Shown: positions 1-7,280, counted from the stretch's first letter. The stretch is DNA of 11,571 nt from Monoglobus sp964617455 (GCA_964617455.1 CAZTYF010000028.1:1-11571); one strand, 5' to 3'. Program-made: numbers and translations. The notes: a model not told the origin generated them from the sequence alone.

Positions 1-58
1 GGTCCGAGAGAAGACCAGCTGAATGTGGTCTATAAGAAAGTGACTCCCGACGATATTT
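1..58. other. Unassigned window edge
   Basis: This short stretch lies beyond the stop codon of the ABC-transporter remnant. Plus-strand frame 1 is open from the window edge through this stretch and well into the remnant (it reads GPREDQLNVVYKKVTPDDIF here), and one minus-strand frame is also open. I recognise no family in either, and the stretch is too short to call. Confidence 0.3.
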
Positions 59-382
59 TCACTCATACATATTATACAGGTTATAATAGATTCCCTTTTG
101 GGCAAGGAGTTCTTTGTGGGTGCCCTGCTTCTCTATTCCCTTTTCCGTGAGGACCAATATCAAATCCGCGCTTCGTATGGTGGTGAGGCGGTGGGCTATG
201 GTGAACACCGTTCTGCCCTTTGCCAGCTCATCCAGGGAATTTTGCACAAGACGCTCGCTCTCGTTGTCAAGGGGTGATGTGGCTTCGTCCAAGATGATAA
301 TGGGCGGGTTTTTGAGGAACACCCGAACGATGCTGATTCTCTGCTTCTGGCCTCCCGAAAGCTTCACGCCCCGCTCCCCCCA
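59..382 (-). pseudogene. ABC exporter nucleotide-binding domain, C-terminal remnant
   Basis: About 107 residues match the second half of the ATPase domain of a multidrug/lipid-type ABC exporter. Visible in order are GERGVKLSGGQKQR (the C-loop signature that completes the partner's ATP site), IIILDEATS (Walker B with the catalytic Glu), a D-loop reading SPLD, and IAHRL with the H-loop His. The natural C-terminus and a TGA stop (59-61) are present. Walker A, the Q-loop and the whole transmembrane domain are missing, so this piece cannot act as a transporter. The usual IARA after the signature reads IVRV and the usual SALD reads SPLD, which fits relaxed selection. The only start near the left end is a TTG with no ribosome binding site. 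Directly upstream, one base out of frame, lies an MltG fragment. The identification as an ABC ATPase piece is firm. Whether it is a decayed gene or a chimeric sequence end is open. Confidence 0.85.
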
Positions 383-584
383 CAGCGGCAAGTCCCGGAG
401 AACTTATGGGTCCGACGGGCAGACCCTCGTGGATGTAGGTGTTATATGGGGAATCGATTTTGGTGTCCGCCTCGCTGAGCACGGGCTTCCTCTCCCCCAG
501 GATGTATTGAACCGTGGCGCAGGATTCCAGCTTCCACCCCTCATAAAGACGGTTGTTGAACACGGAGGACACAATGGGCATCAT
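381..584 (-). pseudogene. mltG: MltG/YceG endolytic transglycosylase, internal fragment
   Basis: About 68 residues match the middle of MltG, the membrane-anchored lytic transglycosylase that cleaves nascent peptidoglycan strands. Recognisable family motifs are VSSVFNNRL (family: VASVFYNRL), CATVQYILGERK (family: SDATVQYALG), DSPYNTY, and GLPVGPISSPGLAAV (family: GLPPGPIANPGLAAI). The catalytic Glu segment normally just before the VFYNRL motif, the LysM-like N-terminal part and the C-terminal end are all absent. The conserved SDAT reads SCAT, which suggests decay. Upstream the frame continues as unrelated residues and meets a TAG (621-623) inside the 13-bp repeat array. Downstream it runs into ABC-transporter sequence after AAV, with a one-base shift. 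No start signal is visible. The family assignment is from recalled motifs and I consider it likely. It is a non-functional piece. Confidence 0.75.
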
Positions 585-610
585 AAAAACGAAGCCGAAA
601 GAGAAGCTAC

Positions 611-738
611 CTTGTGCAACCTACTTGTGCAGCCCGCTTGTGCAGCCTTCTTGTGCAACCCCCTTGTGCAGCCTTCTTGTGCAGCCCCCTTGTGCAACCT
701 TCTTGTGCCGCCCCCTTGTGCAACCTTCTTGTGCAGCG
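611..738 (+). repeat. 13-bp minisatellite, about 9.8 tandem copies
   Basis: The unit is CTTGTGCARCCYY. Copies begin at 611, 624, 637, 650, 663, 676, 689, 702, 715 and 728, the last one partial. The core CTTGTGC is invariant and variation sits at positions 8-9 and 12-13. From copy 3 to copy 9 the last two bases alternate TT, CC, TT, CC, TT, CC, TT, so the array also has a 26-bp higher-order period. Because 13 is not a multiple of three, three units make a 13-codon period, and several frames stay open through it by chance. There are no spacers between the units. Confidence 0.95.
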
Positions 739-739
739 T

Positions 740-806
740 AAGAGAAGGGAAGGGAAGAGAAGGTAAGAGAAATAAGAGAAGAGAAGTGAAGAGAAGAAAG
801 AGAGAG
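740..806 (+). repeat. Polypurine GA-rich tract
   Basis: Sixty-four of 67 bases on the plus strand are A or G. The only interruptions are T at 764, 773 and 787, and there is no C. The tract is built from imprecise GAGAA, GGGAA and AGAGAAG units and directly follows the 13-bp minisatellite. It has no coding signal. Such polypurine tracts can in principle form triplex DNA, but that is inference. Confidence 0.85.
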
Positions 807-1052
807 TATAGCTACTCGCACGCTTTTGATTTTCTTATAAAAAGTAAAAAGGTATGAGGCACAAAAGATGCTTCTGCACCTTTTTTGTAAGTGAAAAATT
901 TTCAATCACAAAAGCAAAAAATTTGCGAAATATGAAAAGCCGGCACCCGGTGGGACGGTTTATTTCTTATAATGGATTCGGAAAGTTTCGGAAATTGTTA
1001 ATACATACAAAAACCAAAAGTATATTTTGTGCAATTTTCTTTGCAATTAAAA
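807..1052. other. AT-rich gene-free stretch
   Basis: No gene, tRNA or family motif is visible. Small inverted matches exist, for example AAAAAGGT near 847 pairing with ACCTTTTTT near 882 across a roughly 24-base loop, but this is too weak to call a terminator. A TATAAT at 968-973 has no acceptable -35 partner at 17 bp. The stretch probably separates the remnant region from the glycogen operon promoter. Confidence 0.5.
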
Positions 1053-1081
1053 TAGACAAAAATTTTCTTATATGATAAAAT
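1053..1081 (+). promoter_or_regulatory. Putative sigma-A promoter of the glg operon
   Basis: TAGACA (1053-1058) and TAAAAT (1076-1081) are separated by 17 bp in an AT-rich background, upstream of glgB. Each hexamer matches the consensus at five of six positions. It would give a leader of roughly 115 bases. A TATAAT at 1098-1103 is an alternative -10 but lacks a good -35. This is a prediction from sequence pattern only. Confidence 0.4.
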
Positions 1082-1107
1082 GAAATTGGTTAATTTATAT
1101 AATAATC

Positions 1108-1159
1108 TCCGGGTGGCGGCTTGGGAGTATGTTTGTTTTGCGGGCCGAAAAACCCCGGA
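1108..1159 (+). promoter_or_regulatory. Inverted repeat in the glgB leader
   Basis: TCCGGG (1108-1113) can pair with CCCGGA (1154-1159) around a G-rich 40-base loop in the predicted 5' untranslated region. No run of T follows, so it is not an intrinsic terminator by itself. I do not recognise a known riboswitch class here. Confidence 0.25.
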
Positions 1160-1204
1160 CGGATGCAATGAAAAACCGACTTTAAACAGCGAGGGAGACA
1201 TGAT

Positions 1205-3235
1205 ATGGATATTATTGAGACCTATAAAAACGGAAAAAGCAGAGATGCCGGGACTTATATTGACGATGCGCCCATGTACCTGTTCAATCAGGGGGTAAAT
1301 TATGAATCCTATCGTATGCTCGGCGCTCACAGGGGTAAATCTTTCGACGGAAACGACGGATATCTTTTTGCGGTGTGGGCTCCCCATGCGAAGAGCGTTT
1401 CGGTTGTTTGCGACGGCAACGGCTGGGACAGGAACAAAGGCCGGATGTATAAACACATAAAATCCGGCATTTGGGAGGTTTTCCTGGAGGGAGTCGAGCC
1501 GGGGCAATGCTATAAATACAGTATCGAGACCTTCAGAGGCGACATAATCCTGAAGGCGGATCCTTTTGCTTTCTACAGCGAGGTTCGGCCCGCAAACGCC
1601 TCCGTCACCGTGGATATCCAATATGAGTGGAACGATTCCGAGTGGATAGACAAACGCTCCAAGACCCCGCCCTATGACTCGCCCGTCAACATCTATGAGA
1701 TGCACTTCGGCTCTTGGAAAACCCATGATGACGGCACGTTTTTGAGCTACAGGGAAATGGCGGACGAATTGATTCCCTACATCAAGAGAATGGGATACAC
1801 CCACATTGAGGTTATGCCTCTCACGGAATTCCCCTTTGACGGCTCCTGGGGATATCAGGTCACCGGCTACTACAGCGCCAACAGCCGCTTCGGCAAGCCG
1901 GAGGACCTTAAGTATTTCATCGACCAATGCCATCAAAACAATATCGGAGTCATAATGGATTGGGTGCCTGCCCACTTCCCGAGAGATGACTATGCTTTGG
2001 CAAAATTCGACGGCGAGTGCCTCTTTGAACATCCGGACAGCAGGCGGGGAGAGCACAAAGAGTGGGGCACCTTGGTGTTCGACTGGACAAAAACCGAAAT
2101 CTGGTCCTTCCTTATATCCAGCGCCCTGTATTGGCTCACGGAATACCACTTTGACGGACTGAGAGTGGATGCGGTGTCGAGTATGCTCTATCTTGACTAC
2201 AACCGCAACGACGGCGAGTGGCTGCCCAACAAATACGGGGGCAAGGAGAACCTTGAGGCAATTGAATTTTTGCAGAAGCTCAATATGGCCGTTTTCGAGC
2301 GGCTGCCCAATGTGATGATGATTGCGGAGGAGTCGACCGCCTGGGGCGGAGTTACCGCTCCCGCCCATGAGGGAGGCTTGGGCTTTAATTTCAAATGGAA
2401 TATGGGCTGGATGCATGATGTTTTGGATTATATGCAGTGTGACCCTTATTTCAGACCCGGAAATCATACCAAGCTCACCTTCCCGATGATGTATGCCTTT
2501 GCGGAGAACTATATCCTCGCTCTGTCCCATGATGAGGTTGTGCACGGAAAGCGGAGCCTTATCGACAAAATGTGGGGCACCTATGAGGAAAAATTTGCGG
2601 AACTGAGGCTGCTGTTTGCCTTTATGTATTCCCATCCCGGCAAAAAGCTGCTGTTTATGGGAGGCGAATTCGGCCAATTTGTGGAGTGGAGATTTGCGGA
2701 GCAGTTGGATTGGAACCTGGAGGAATACGAGGCCCACAGAAAGATGTGGGACTATTCCGCGGCACTGGGGCACTTCTATCAGGAACATCCGGCTTTCTAT
2801 GAAATCGAGAGAGAGCAGGGGGATTGGAAGGGCTTCAAATGGCTCAATGCCACGGATTCGGCCAACAGCGTTTTGTCCTATATGAGATTTTCCAAGGACG
2901 AAAAGGATGCCATTGCCGTTGTCATCAACTTCACCCCGGTGGAGCACAAGCTCTATACGGTGGGCGTTCCCATAAACGGCACCTATACGGTGGTCCTGGA
3001 TTCCAACGACGAAAAATACGGGGGCACCGGCAGCGACACGAAAAAATCCTATCGGGCGAAAAAGATACCCGGCAATGACTATGACTATTCTCTGGATATA
3101 GAGCTTCCCCCTCTGACGGCACTCTATTTGAAGCGCAGCGCGCCTGCGAGGCGGAAGAAAAAGACGGCAAGCAACGTTGTGGGCAAAGCGCCCGCAAAGA
3201 AAACCGCAACGGCCAAAAAGAACTCGAAAAAGTAA
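1205..3235 (+). CDS. glgB: 1,4-alpha-glucan branching enzyme GlgB
   Basis: A 676-residue GH13 branching enzyme that cuts alpha-1,4-glucan chains and reattaches them as alpha-1,6 branches on cytoplasmic glycogen. The N-terminal CBM48-like beta domain spans about residues 30-140 (YLFAVWAPHAKSVSVVCD). The catalytic barrel spans about 160-530 with VMPLTEFPFDGSWGYQ, MDWVPAHFP, GLRVDAV (nucleophile Asp322), IAEEST (acid/base Glu375) and LSHDEVVHGK (Asp443). The C-terminal beta domain ends near residue 643. A basic 32-residue tail rich in Lys and Ala follows (645-676), which is not part of the classical enzyme. The ATG at 1205 is chosen because GAGGGAGA (1191-1198) lies at proper spacing and the N-terminus suits the family. 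It is the first gene of glgB-C-D-A, and glgC starts 60 bp downstream. All catalytic residues are intact, so it should be active. Confidence in function is very high; the role of the tail is unknown. Confidence 0.97.
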   Translation: MDIIETYKNGKSRDAGTYIDDAPMYLFNQGVNYESYRMLGAHRGKSFDGNDGYLFAVWAPHAKSVSVVCDGNGWDRNKGRMYKHIKSGIWEVFLEGVEPGQCYKYSIETFRGDIILKADPFAFYSEVRPANASVTVDIQYEWNDSEWIDKRSKTPPYDSPVNIYEMHFGSWKTHDDGTFLSYREMADELIPYIKRMGYTHIEVMPLTEFPFDGSWGYQVTGYYSANSRFGKPEDLKYFIDQCHQNNIGVIMDWVPAHFPRDDYALAKFDGECLFEHPDSRRGEHKEWGTLVFDWTKTEIWSFLISSALYWLTEYHFDGLRVDAVSSMLYLDYNRNDGEWLPNKYGGKENLEAIEFLQKLNMAVFERLPNVMMIAEESTAWGGVTAPAHEGGLGFNFKWNMGWMHDVLDYMQCDPYFRPGNHTKLTFPMMYAFAENYILALSHDEVVHGKRSLIDKMWGTYEEKFAELRLLFAFMYSHPGKKLLFMGGEFGQFVEWRFAEQLDWNLEEYEAHRKMWDYSAALGHFYQEHPAFYEIEREQGDWKGFKWLNATDSANSVLSYMRFSKDEKDAIAVVINFTPVEHKLYTVGVPINGTYTVVLDSNDEKYGGTGSDTKKSYRAKKIPGNDYDYSLDIELPPLTALYLKRSAPARRKKKTASNVVGKAPAKKTATAKKNSKK

Positions 3236-3295
3236 TTAAATCTTCAGCGATTTACTTGGTACATAGATCGAACTTATTAAACAGGAGGAGATAAA

Positions 3296-4516
3296 ATGAG
3301 GTCAAAAGAATGTGTGGCTATGATTCTCGCCGGCGGTCAGGGCAGCCGCTTGGGAATACTTACACAAAATGTGGCAAAGCCGGCAGTGCCCTTCGGCGGA
3401 AAGTATAGGATTATAGACTTCCCGCTGAGCAATTGCGCCCACTCGGGAATTGATACGGTGGGTGTTCTGACACAGTATCAGCCTTTGGAGCTTAACACCT
3501 ACATCGCAAACGGCCAGCCTTGGGACCTGGACAGGGCCAACGGCGGCGTGTTTGTGCTTCCGCCATACACCTCGGCGGAAAAGGGCGAGTGGTACAAAGG
3601 CACGGCAAACGCTATCTATCAAAACATCGGATTTATCGAGCAGTTTAATCCCAAATATGTGGTTGTTCTTTCGGGAGACCATATATACAAAATGGATTAC
3701 AACAAGATGGTCACCGCCCACAAGAAGGCAAATGCCGATGCGACCATTGCGGTTATCGAAGTTCCCTGGGATGAGGCGCCTCGGTTCGGCATTATGAATA
3801 CCGATGAGAATATGCAGATTGTGGAATTTGAGGAAAAGCCCGAAAATCCCAAAAGCAACTTGGCATCCATGGGAGTTTATTGCTTCTCCTGGGATGTGCT
3901 CAAAAAGTACTTGATTGACGATGAGGCCAATCCCGATTCCGCCAATGATTTCGGAATGAACATCATACCGGAGATGTTGGGAGACGGACTCAAGCTGATA
4001 GCTCACAGATTTGACGGCTATTGGAAAGATGTGGGAACCATTCAAAGCCTTTGGGAGGCAAATATGGAACTCCTTGACGACAAGCCTCTCTGCAATTTGG
4101 ATGACGACACCTGGAAGATTTTCAGCAGAAACCCCATAAAACCGCCTCAGTATGTGGGTGAGACGGGCTCGCTGAAAAACAGCTACACCACGGAAGGCTG
4201 CGAGATTTACGGCCGGGTGGAACACTCCATATTGTTCGAGGGAGTGACAATTTGCGAGGGTGCCACCGTTAAGGATTCAATCGTGCTGCCCGGCGCCGTT
4301 GTGAAAGGCGGCGCAGCCATTGAAAAGGCCATCGTGGGCTCCGACACGATTATCGGAGAAAATGCCCAAATCGGAAGCAAGGCGGAGGATGCCAACTGTG
4401 ACTATAAGAATACCAAAATCTGCAGTGCTGACATTACGCTTATCGGTCCGGGAGTGAAGATCGGAAATGGAAAAAAGGTCGGCGTTCTGTCTATGGTAAC
4501 CGACGACATATGCTGA
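3296..4516 (+). CDS. glgC: Glucose-1-phosphate adenylyltransferase, catalytic subunit GlgC
   Basis: A 406-residue ADP-glucose pyrophosphorylase, the committed step of glycogen synthesis (glucose-1-phosphate + ATP to ADP-glucose + PPi). The nucleotidyltransferase domain shows the intact ATP loop AGGQGSRLG (12-20), KPAVPFGGKYRIIDF (28-42), WYKGTANA (99-106), the metal-site segment SGDHIYKMDY (126-135, Asp128), FEEKP (178-182) with the sugar-phosphate Lys181, and GYWKDVGT. The C-terminal third is a left-handed beta-helix with hexapeptide-like repeats (VEHSILFEGVTICEGATV). A very strong AGGAGGAG (3283-3290) sits seven bases before the ATG. The gene is followed 51 bp later by glgD, its likely partner subunit in a heterotetramer, as described for Bacillus/Geobacillus-type enzymes. 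The length is normal for Bacillota GlgC. Which effectors control it cannot be read from the sequence. Confidence 0.97.
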   Translation: MRSKECVAMILAGGQGSRLGILTQNVAKPAVPFGGKYRIIDFPLSNCAHSGIDTVGVLTQYQPLELNTYIANGQPWDLDRANGGVFVLPPYTSAEKGEWYKGTANAIYQNIGFIEQFNPKYVVVLSGDHIYKMDYNKMVTAHKKANADATIAVIEVPWDEAPRFGIMNTDENMQIVEFEEKPENPKSNLASMGVYCFSWDVLKKYLIDDEANPDSANDFGMNIIPEMLGDGLKLIAHRFDGYWKDVGTIQSLWEANMELLDDKPLCNLDDDTWKIFSRNPIKPPQYVGETGSLKNSYTTEGCEIYGRVEHSILFEGVTICEGATVKDSIVLPGAVVKGGAAIEKAIVGSDTIIGENAQIGSKAEDANCDYKNTKICSADITLIGPGVKIGNGKKVGVLSMVTDDIC

Positions 4517-4567
4517 TTCGGTCGGCAAATCCAAATCTTATAAAGAATTTAATTTGAGGTGATATAA

Positions 4568-5704
4568 ATGAAGAATGATATGCTTGGCGTAATATTTTCC
4601 GAAAACCCGGAAGCGAGCATGGGTGAGCTCACAAGTTTGCGCTCCCTGGCTGCGGTGCCTTTGGGCGGAAGATACAGAATTATAGACTTTATGCTGTCCA
4701 ATATGGTTAATTCCGGCATACTCAAAGTGGGTATAACAACCCCCGTGAACTATCAGTCCCTGACGGACCATTTGGGAACCGGCAAAGATTGGGATATGGA
4801 CAGAAAAGACGACGGGCTCTATATATTGCCCCCGAAGGACACGGGAGAGTCCGATGTGGAAGCAATCGGAGGAATCGAGCGGCTGTCCGGCATTTCCTCA
4901 TTCCTGACCAAGAGCCAGCAGGAATACGTGCTGGTGACGGACTGCAACACCATCTGCAACATTGACTTTGACAAGGTTTTGGAGTCCCATCTTGAGAACG
5001 AGGCGGACTTCACTTTGGTCTGCACCCCGGTGAAAGATTTAAGCTCCAAGGAAGTGAGAAAACACATCCTCCTTGAAGTTGACGGTGATGACAATGTGAC
5101 GGATATGCATGTTTATCCCAGCCATCAGGTGACGGATCTCTCCTATATGCATATGTTCATAACCCGCAGGGAAACCCTTATGGAATTGGTTGAATATGCC
5201 TCCACCCACGGCAAGCACCAAATTTCAAAGGATATACTGCTCCCGGCCGTTACCAATGACCAAGTCAAGGTTTGTGCCTATAAGTTTGAGGGCTACAGGA
5301 AGAAGATCGACAGCATCCAATCCTTCTATAAGGCCAACATCGATATGCTCAACAAGGACATAAGGGACGAGTTGTTCGGTCTCTCCGTTGACAACCCCAT
5401 ATTCACGAAAATCAAGGACTCGGTTCCCACAAAATATTCAAAGACTGCGGAAGTTCAAAATGCCTTTATCGCCGACGGATGCAAGATTGAAGGAACGGTC
5501 AAGAACAGTGTGCTGTTCCGCGGTGTTCATGTGGGCAAAGGCGCAAGCGTTGAAAACTGCATCCTCATGCAGGATTCCGAAGTTATGGAAAACTGCTTGG
5601 TGGAGAATGTTATATTCGACAAAGGCGTTATCCTTCGCAGCGGCAAAAAGCTTGTGGGACAGGACACATACCCGATGGTTATCGGCAAGGAAACGGTTGT
5701 TTGA
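4568..5704 (+). CDS. glgD: GlgD, regulatory-type ADP-glucose pyrophosphorylase subunit
   Basis: A 378-residue paralogue of GlgC with the same two-domain plan: a degenerate nucleotidyltransferase fold followed by a beta-helix (IEGTVKNSVLFRGVHVGKGASV). The family trait is visible in the lost ATP loop: where GlgC has GGQGSRLG this protein has SENPEASMG (11-19). The linker AAVPLGGRYRIIDF (28-41) is kept. The metal-site segment reads DCNTICNIDF (125-134), so the GlgC Asp128 position appears as Asn, and the sugar-phosphate EKP motif is missing. It is therefore expected to be catalytically weak or inactive alone and to modulate GlgC in a mixed tetramer, which is what is known for the family in Bacillota. 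GAGGTGAT (4556-4563) precedes the ATG by four bases. It lies between glgC and glgA in the operon. Confidence in the identity is high. Confidence 0.95.
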   Translation: MKNDMLGVIFSENPEASMGELTSLRSLAAVPLGGRYRIIDFMLSNMVNSGILKVGITTPVNYQSLTDHLGTGKDWDMDRKDDGLYILPPKDTGESDVEAIGGIERLSGISSFLTKSQQEYVLVTDCNTICNIDFDKVLESHLENEADFTLVCTPVKDLSSKEVRKHILLEVDGDDNVTDMHVYPSHQVTDLSYMHMFITRRETLMELVEYASTHGKHQISKDILLPAVTNDQVKVCAYKFEGYRKKIDSIQSFYKANIDMLNKDIRDELFGLSVDNPIFTKIKDSVPTKYSKTAEVQNAFIADGCKIEGTVKNSVLFRGVHVGKGASVENCILMQDSEVMENCLVENVIFDKGVILRSGKKLVGQDTYPMVIGKETVV

Positions 5705-5777
5705 TTTGTTCCCCAAATTCGCCCGCACCGGATAGGGCGGACGGACATATGGGAATGTAACACATCACAAACACATG

Positions 5778-5795
5778 AAAGGAAGTGTAATAATG
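5778..5795 (+). promoter_or_regulatory. Ribosome binding site that sets the glgA start
   Basis: AAAGGAAGTG (5778-5787) precedes the ATG at 5793. An in-frame ATG at 5775 would place this site inside the gene and has no purine-rich site of its own. The 5793 start therefore fits, and it gives the family-typical MSKIFMVSSE N-terminus. Confidence 0.75.
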
Positions 5796-7226
5796 AGCAA
5801 GATATTTATGGTATCGTCCGAAGTTGCTCCCTTCGCCAAAACAGGCGGTCTCGGTGATGTTGTAGGCTCTCTGCCCACGGCCCTTGCGGCTTTGGACGAC
5901 GATGTGAGGGTTGCAATGCCCAAGTACGGCTGTATTCCTCAGGAATATTTGGAACAGATGGAGTTCAAGTTCTTCATATACATTCCCCTCGGCTGGAGGA
6001 GAAAATACTGCGGAGTTTTTGAGCTTCAAAAGGAAGGCGTGACCTACTATTTCATAGACAATGAATACTACTTCGGCGACCCCTATCTTTACAAGTGGAA
6101 CGACCTTGAAAGGTTTGCTTTCTTTGACAAAGCGGCTCTTGAAATTCTCAAACACTTGGAGTGGAAACCGGACATTATTCACAGCCACGATTGGCAGACG
6201 GGAATGGTTCCCGTGCTCCTTAATGCCTATTATGTCAGGGATGAGTTCTATGCCGGAATCAAGACCGTGTTCACGATCCATAACCTTCGGTATCAGGGTA
6301 TCTATTCCATAGACATAGTTGCCGACTTCTTCTCACTCAGCAAGGATTTCTTTACCTCCGACAAATTGGAGTTCCACGGCTGTGCCAATTTGCTCAAGGG
6401 CGGGGTTGTGTATTCCGACTTTGTGACCACGGTGAGTCCCACTTATGCCATGGAAATTCAGACTCCCACCGGCGGAGAAAAGCTTGACGGCCTGCTCACT
6501 GCCCGCAACCAGTCCCTGTTCGGAATTCTGAACGGCATCGACTATGAGGTATATAATCCCAAGACGGACCCGATGATTTTTGAAAATTACGACATCCGTT
6601 CGGTGCTCAAGCGGAAGAAGGAAAACAAGATGCAGCTCCAGGAGCAGTTGGGGCTTGCGGTTGACGGCGAGAAGGTTATGATTGGCATAATTTCCCGCTT
6701 GGTTGACCAAAAAGGATTCGACATAATCGCCGAGGCAATGGGCGAGCTGATGAATATGGACATTCAGTTGGTTGTTGTGGGCACAGGCGAGGCCAAATAC
6801 GAGAATCTGTTCCGCCACAACGCCTGGTGCAACCCCCAGAAGATGTCTGCCAATATCATGTTCAGCAATGAGTTGGCCCACAAAGTGTATGCTTCCTGCG
6901 ACCTGTTCCTGATGCCCTCCATGTTCGAGCCCTGCGGCCTCAGCCAAATGATATCTTTGGCATACGGCACCATACCCATTGTTCGGGAAACGGGCGGCCT
7001 TAAGGATTCGATCATACCCTACAACGAATACACCGGTGAGGGCAACGGATTCAGCTTCTATCCTTATACCTCCCATGATATGATGCACACAATCCGCTAT
7101 GCCATTGAGATTTTCAGCAAGAAAGACATTTGGAACAAGTTGGTCAAAAATGCCATGAAGCAGGACTTCTCCTGGAAAGAGTCCGCAAAGAAATACCAAG
7201 ATATGTACGGAAAACTCCTTGGATAG
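5793..7226 (+). CDS. glgA: Glycogen synthase GlgA (ADP-glucose-dependent)
   Basis: A 477-residue GT5 glycosyltransferase of GT-B fold, which transfers glucose from ADP-glucose to the non-reducing end of an alpha-1,4-glucan in the cytoplasm. The length equals that of the E. coli enzyme. Motifs in order are KTGGLGD (16-22, ADP-glucose binding), SHDWQTG (131-137), TIHNLRYQG (161-169), GILNGID (244-250), SRLVDQKG (301-308) and PSMFEPCGLSQ (375-385) with the active-site Glu379, then TGGLKDS. Where E. coli has Arg in PSRFEPCGL this has Met. It is the last gene of the operon, 88 bp after glgD, and a strong terminator begins six bases after its stop. An earlier in-frame ATG at 5775 would add six residues but is less likely because the ribosome binding site lies downstream of it. 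No glgP phosphorylase gene follows before the terminator. Function is highly certain. Confidence 0.97.
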   Translation: MSKIFMVSSEVAPFAKTGGLGDVVGSLPTALAALDDDVRVAMPKYGCIPQEYLEQMEFKFFIYIPLGWRRKYCGVFELQKEGVTYYFIDNEYYFGDPYLYKWNDLERFAFFDKAALEILKHLEWKPDIIHSHDWQTGMVPVLLNAYYVRDEFYAGIKTVFTIHNLRYQGIYSIDIVADFFSLSKDFFTSDKLEFHGCANLLKGGVVYSDFVTTVSPTYAMEIQTPTGGEKLDGLLTARNQSLFGILNGIDYEVYNPKTDPMIFENYDIRSVLKRKKENKMQLQEQLGLAVDGEKVMIGIISRLVDQKGFDIIAEAMGELMNMDIQLVVVGTGEAKYENLFRHNAWCNPQKMSANIMFSNELAHKVYASCDLFLMPSMFEPCGLSQMISLAYGTIPIVRETGGLKDSIIPYNEYTGEGNGFSFYPYTSHDMMHTIRYAIEIFSKKDIWNKLVKNAMKQDFSWKESAKKYQDMYGKLLG

Positions 7227-7231
7227 AACCG

Positions 7232-7269
7232 AAACAGCCCCGTCGGAGACCTCTCCGACGGGGCTGTTT
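7232..7269 (+). terminator. Rho-independent terminator after glgA
   Basis: A perfect 17-bp stem (7232-7248 with 7253-7269), four-base loop ACCT, GC-rich core GCCCCGTCGGAG, ending in a T run (7266-7270). It closes the glg operon. Because the stem carries A residues on its left arm, it may also serve transcription arriving from the opposite strand, where the lipoprotein gene ends at 7314. Confidence 0.95.
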
Positions 7270-7280
7270 TGATTTATAAG

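Noticed and set aside
611..738. CRISPR array
   Set aside because: The units are 13 bp and contiguous with no spacers, and no cas genes are nearby. It is a minisatellite.
114..857. A 247-codon plus-strand open frame crossing the ABC remnant, the minisatellite and the polypurine tract
   Set aside because: It runs through unrelated elements and stays open because the 13-bp repeat and purine tract contain few stops. Its translation is low-complexity with no family character.
845..890. Hairpin AAAAAGGT/ACCTTTTTT as a terminator
   Set aside because: It has only eight AT-rich pairs and a loop of about 24 bases, and no convincing gene ends into it.
1080..1298. Small plus-strand gene before and overlapping glgB
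   Set aside because: It lies in another frame, overlaps the start of GlgB, has no ribosome binding site, and its residues look random.
998..2947. A 649-codon open frame on the minus strand opposite glgB
   Set aside because: It is antisense to a complete, motif-verified glgB, has no ribosome binding site and no recognisable protein motif. It arises from the codon bias of the real gene.
3302..4225. A 307-codon minus-strand open frame opposite glgC
   Set aside because: It is antisense to a clear glgC, with no family match or start signal.
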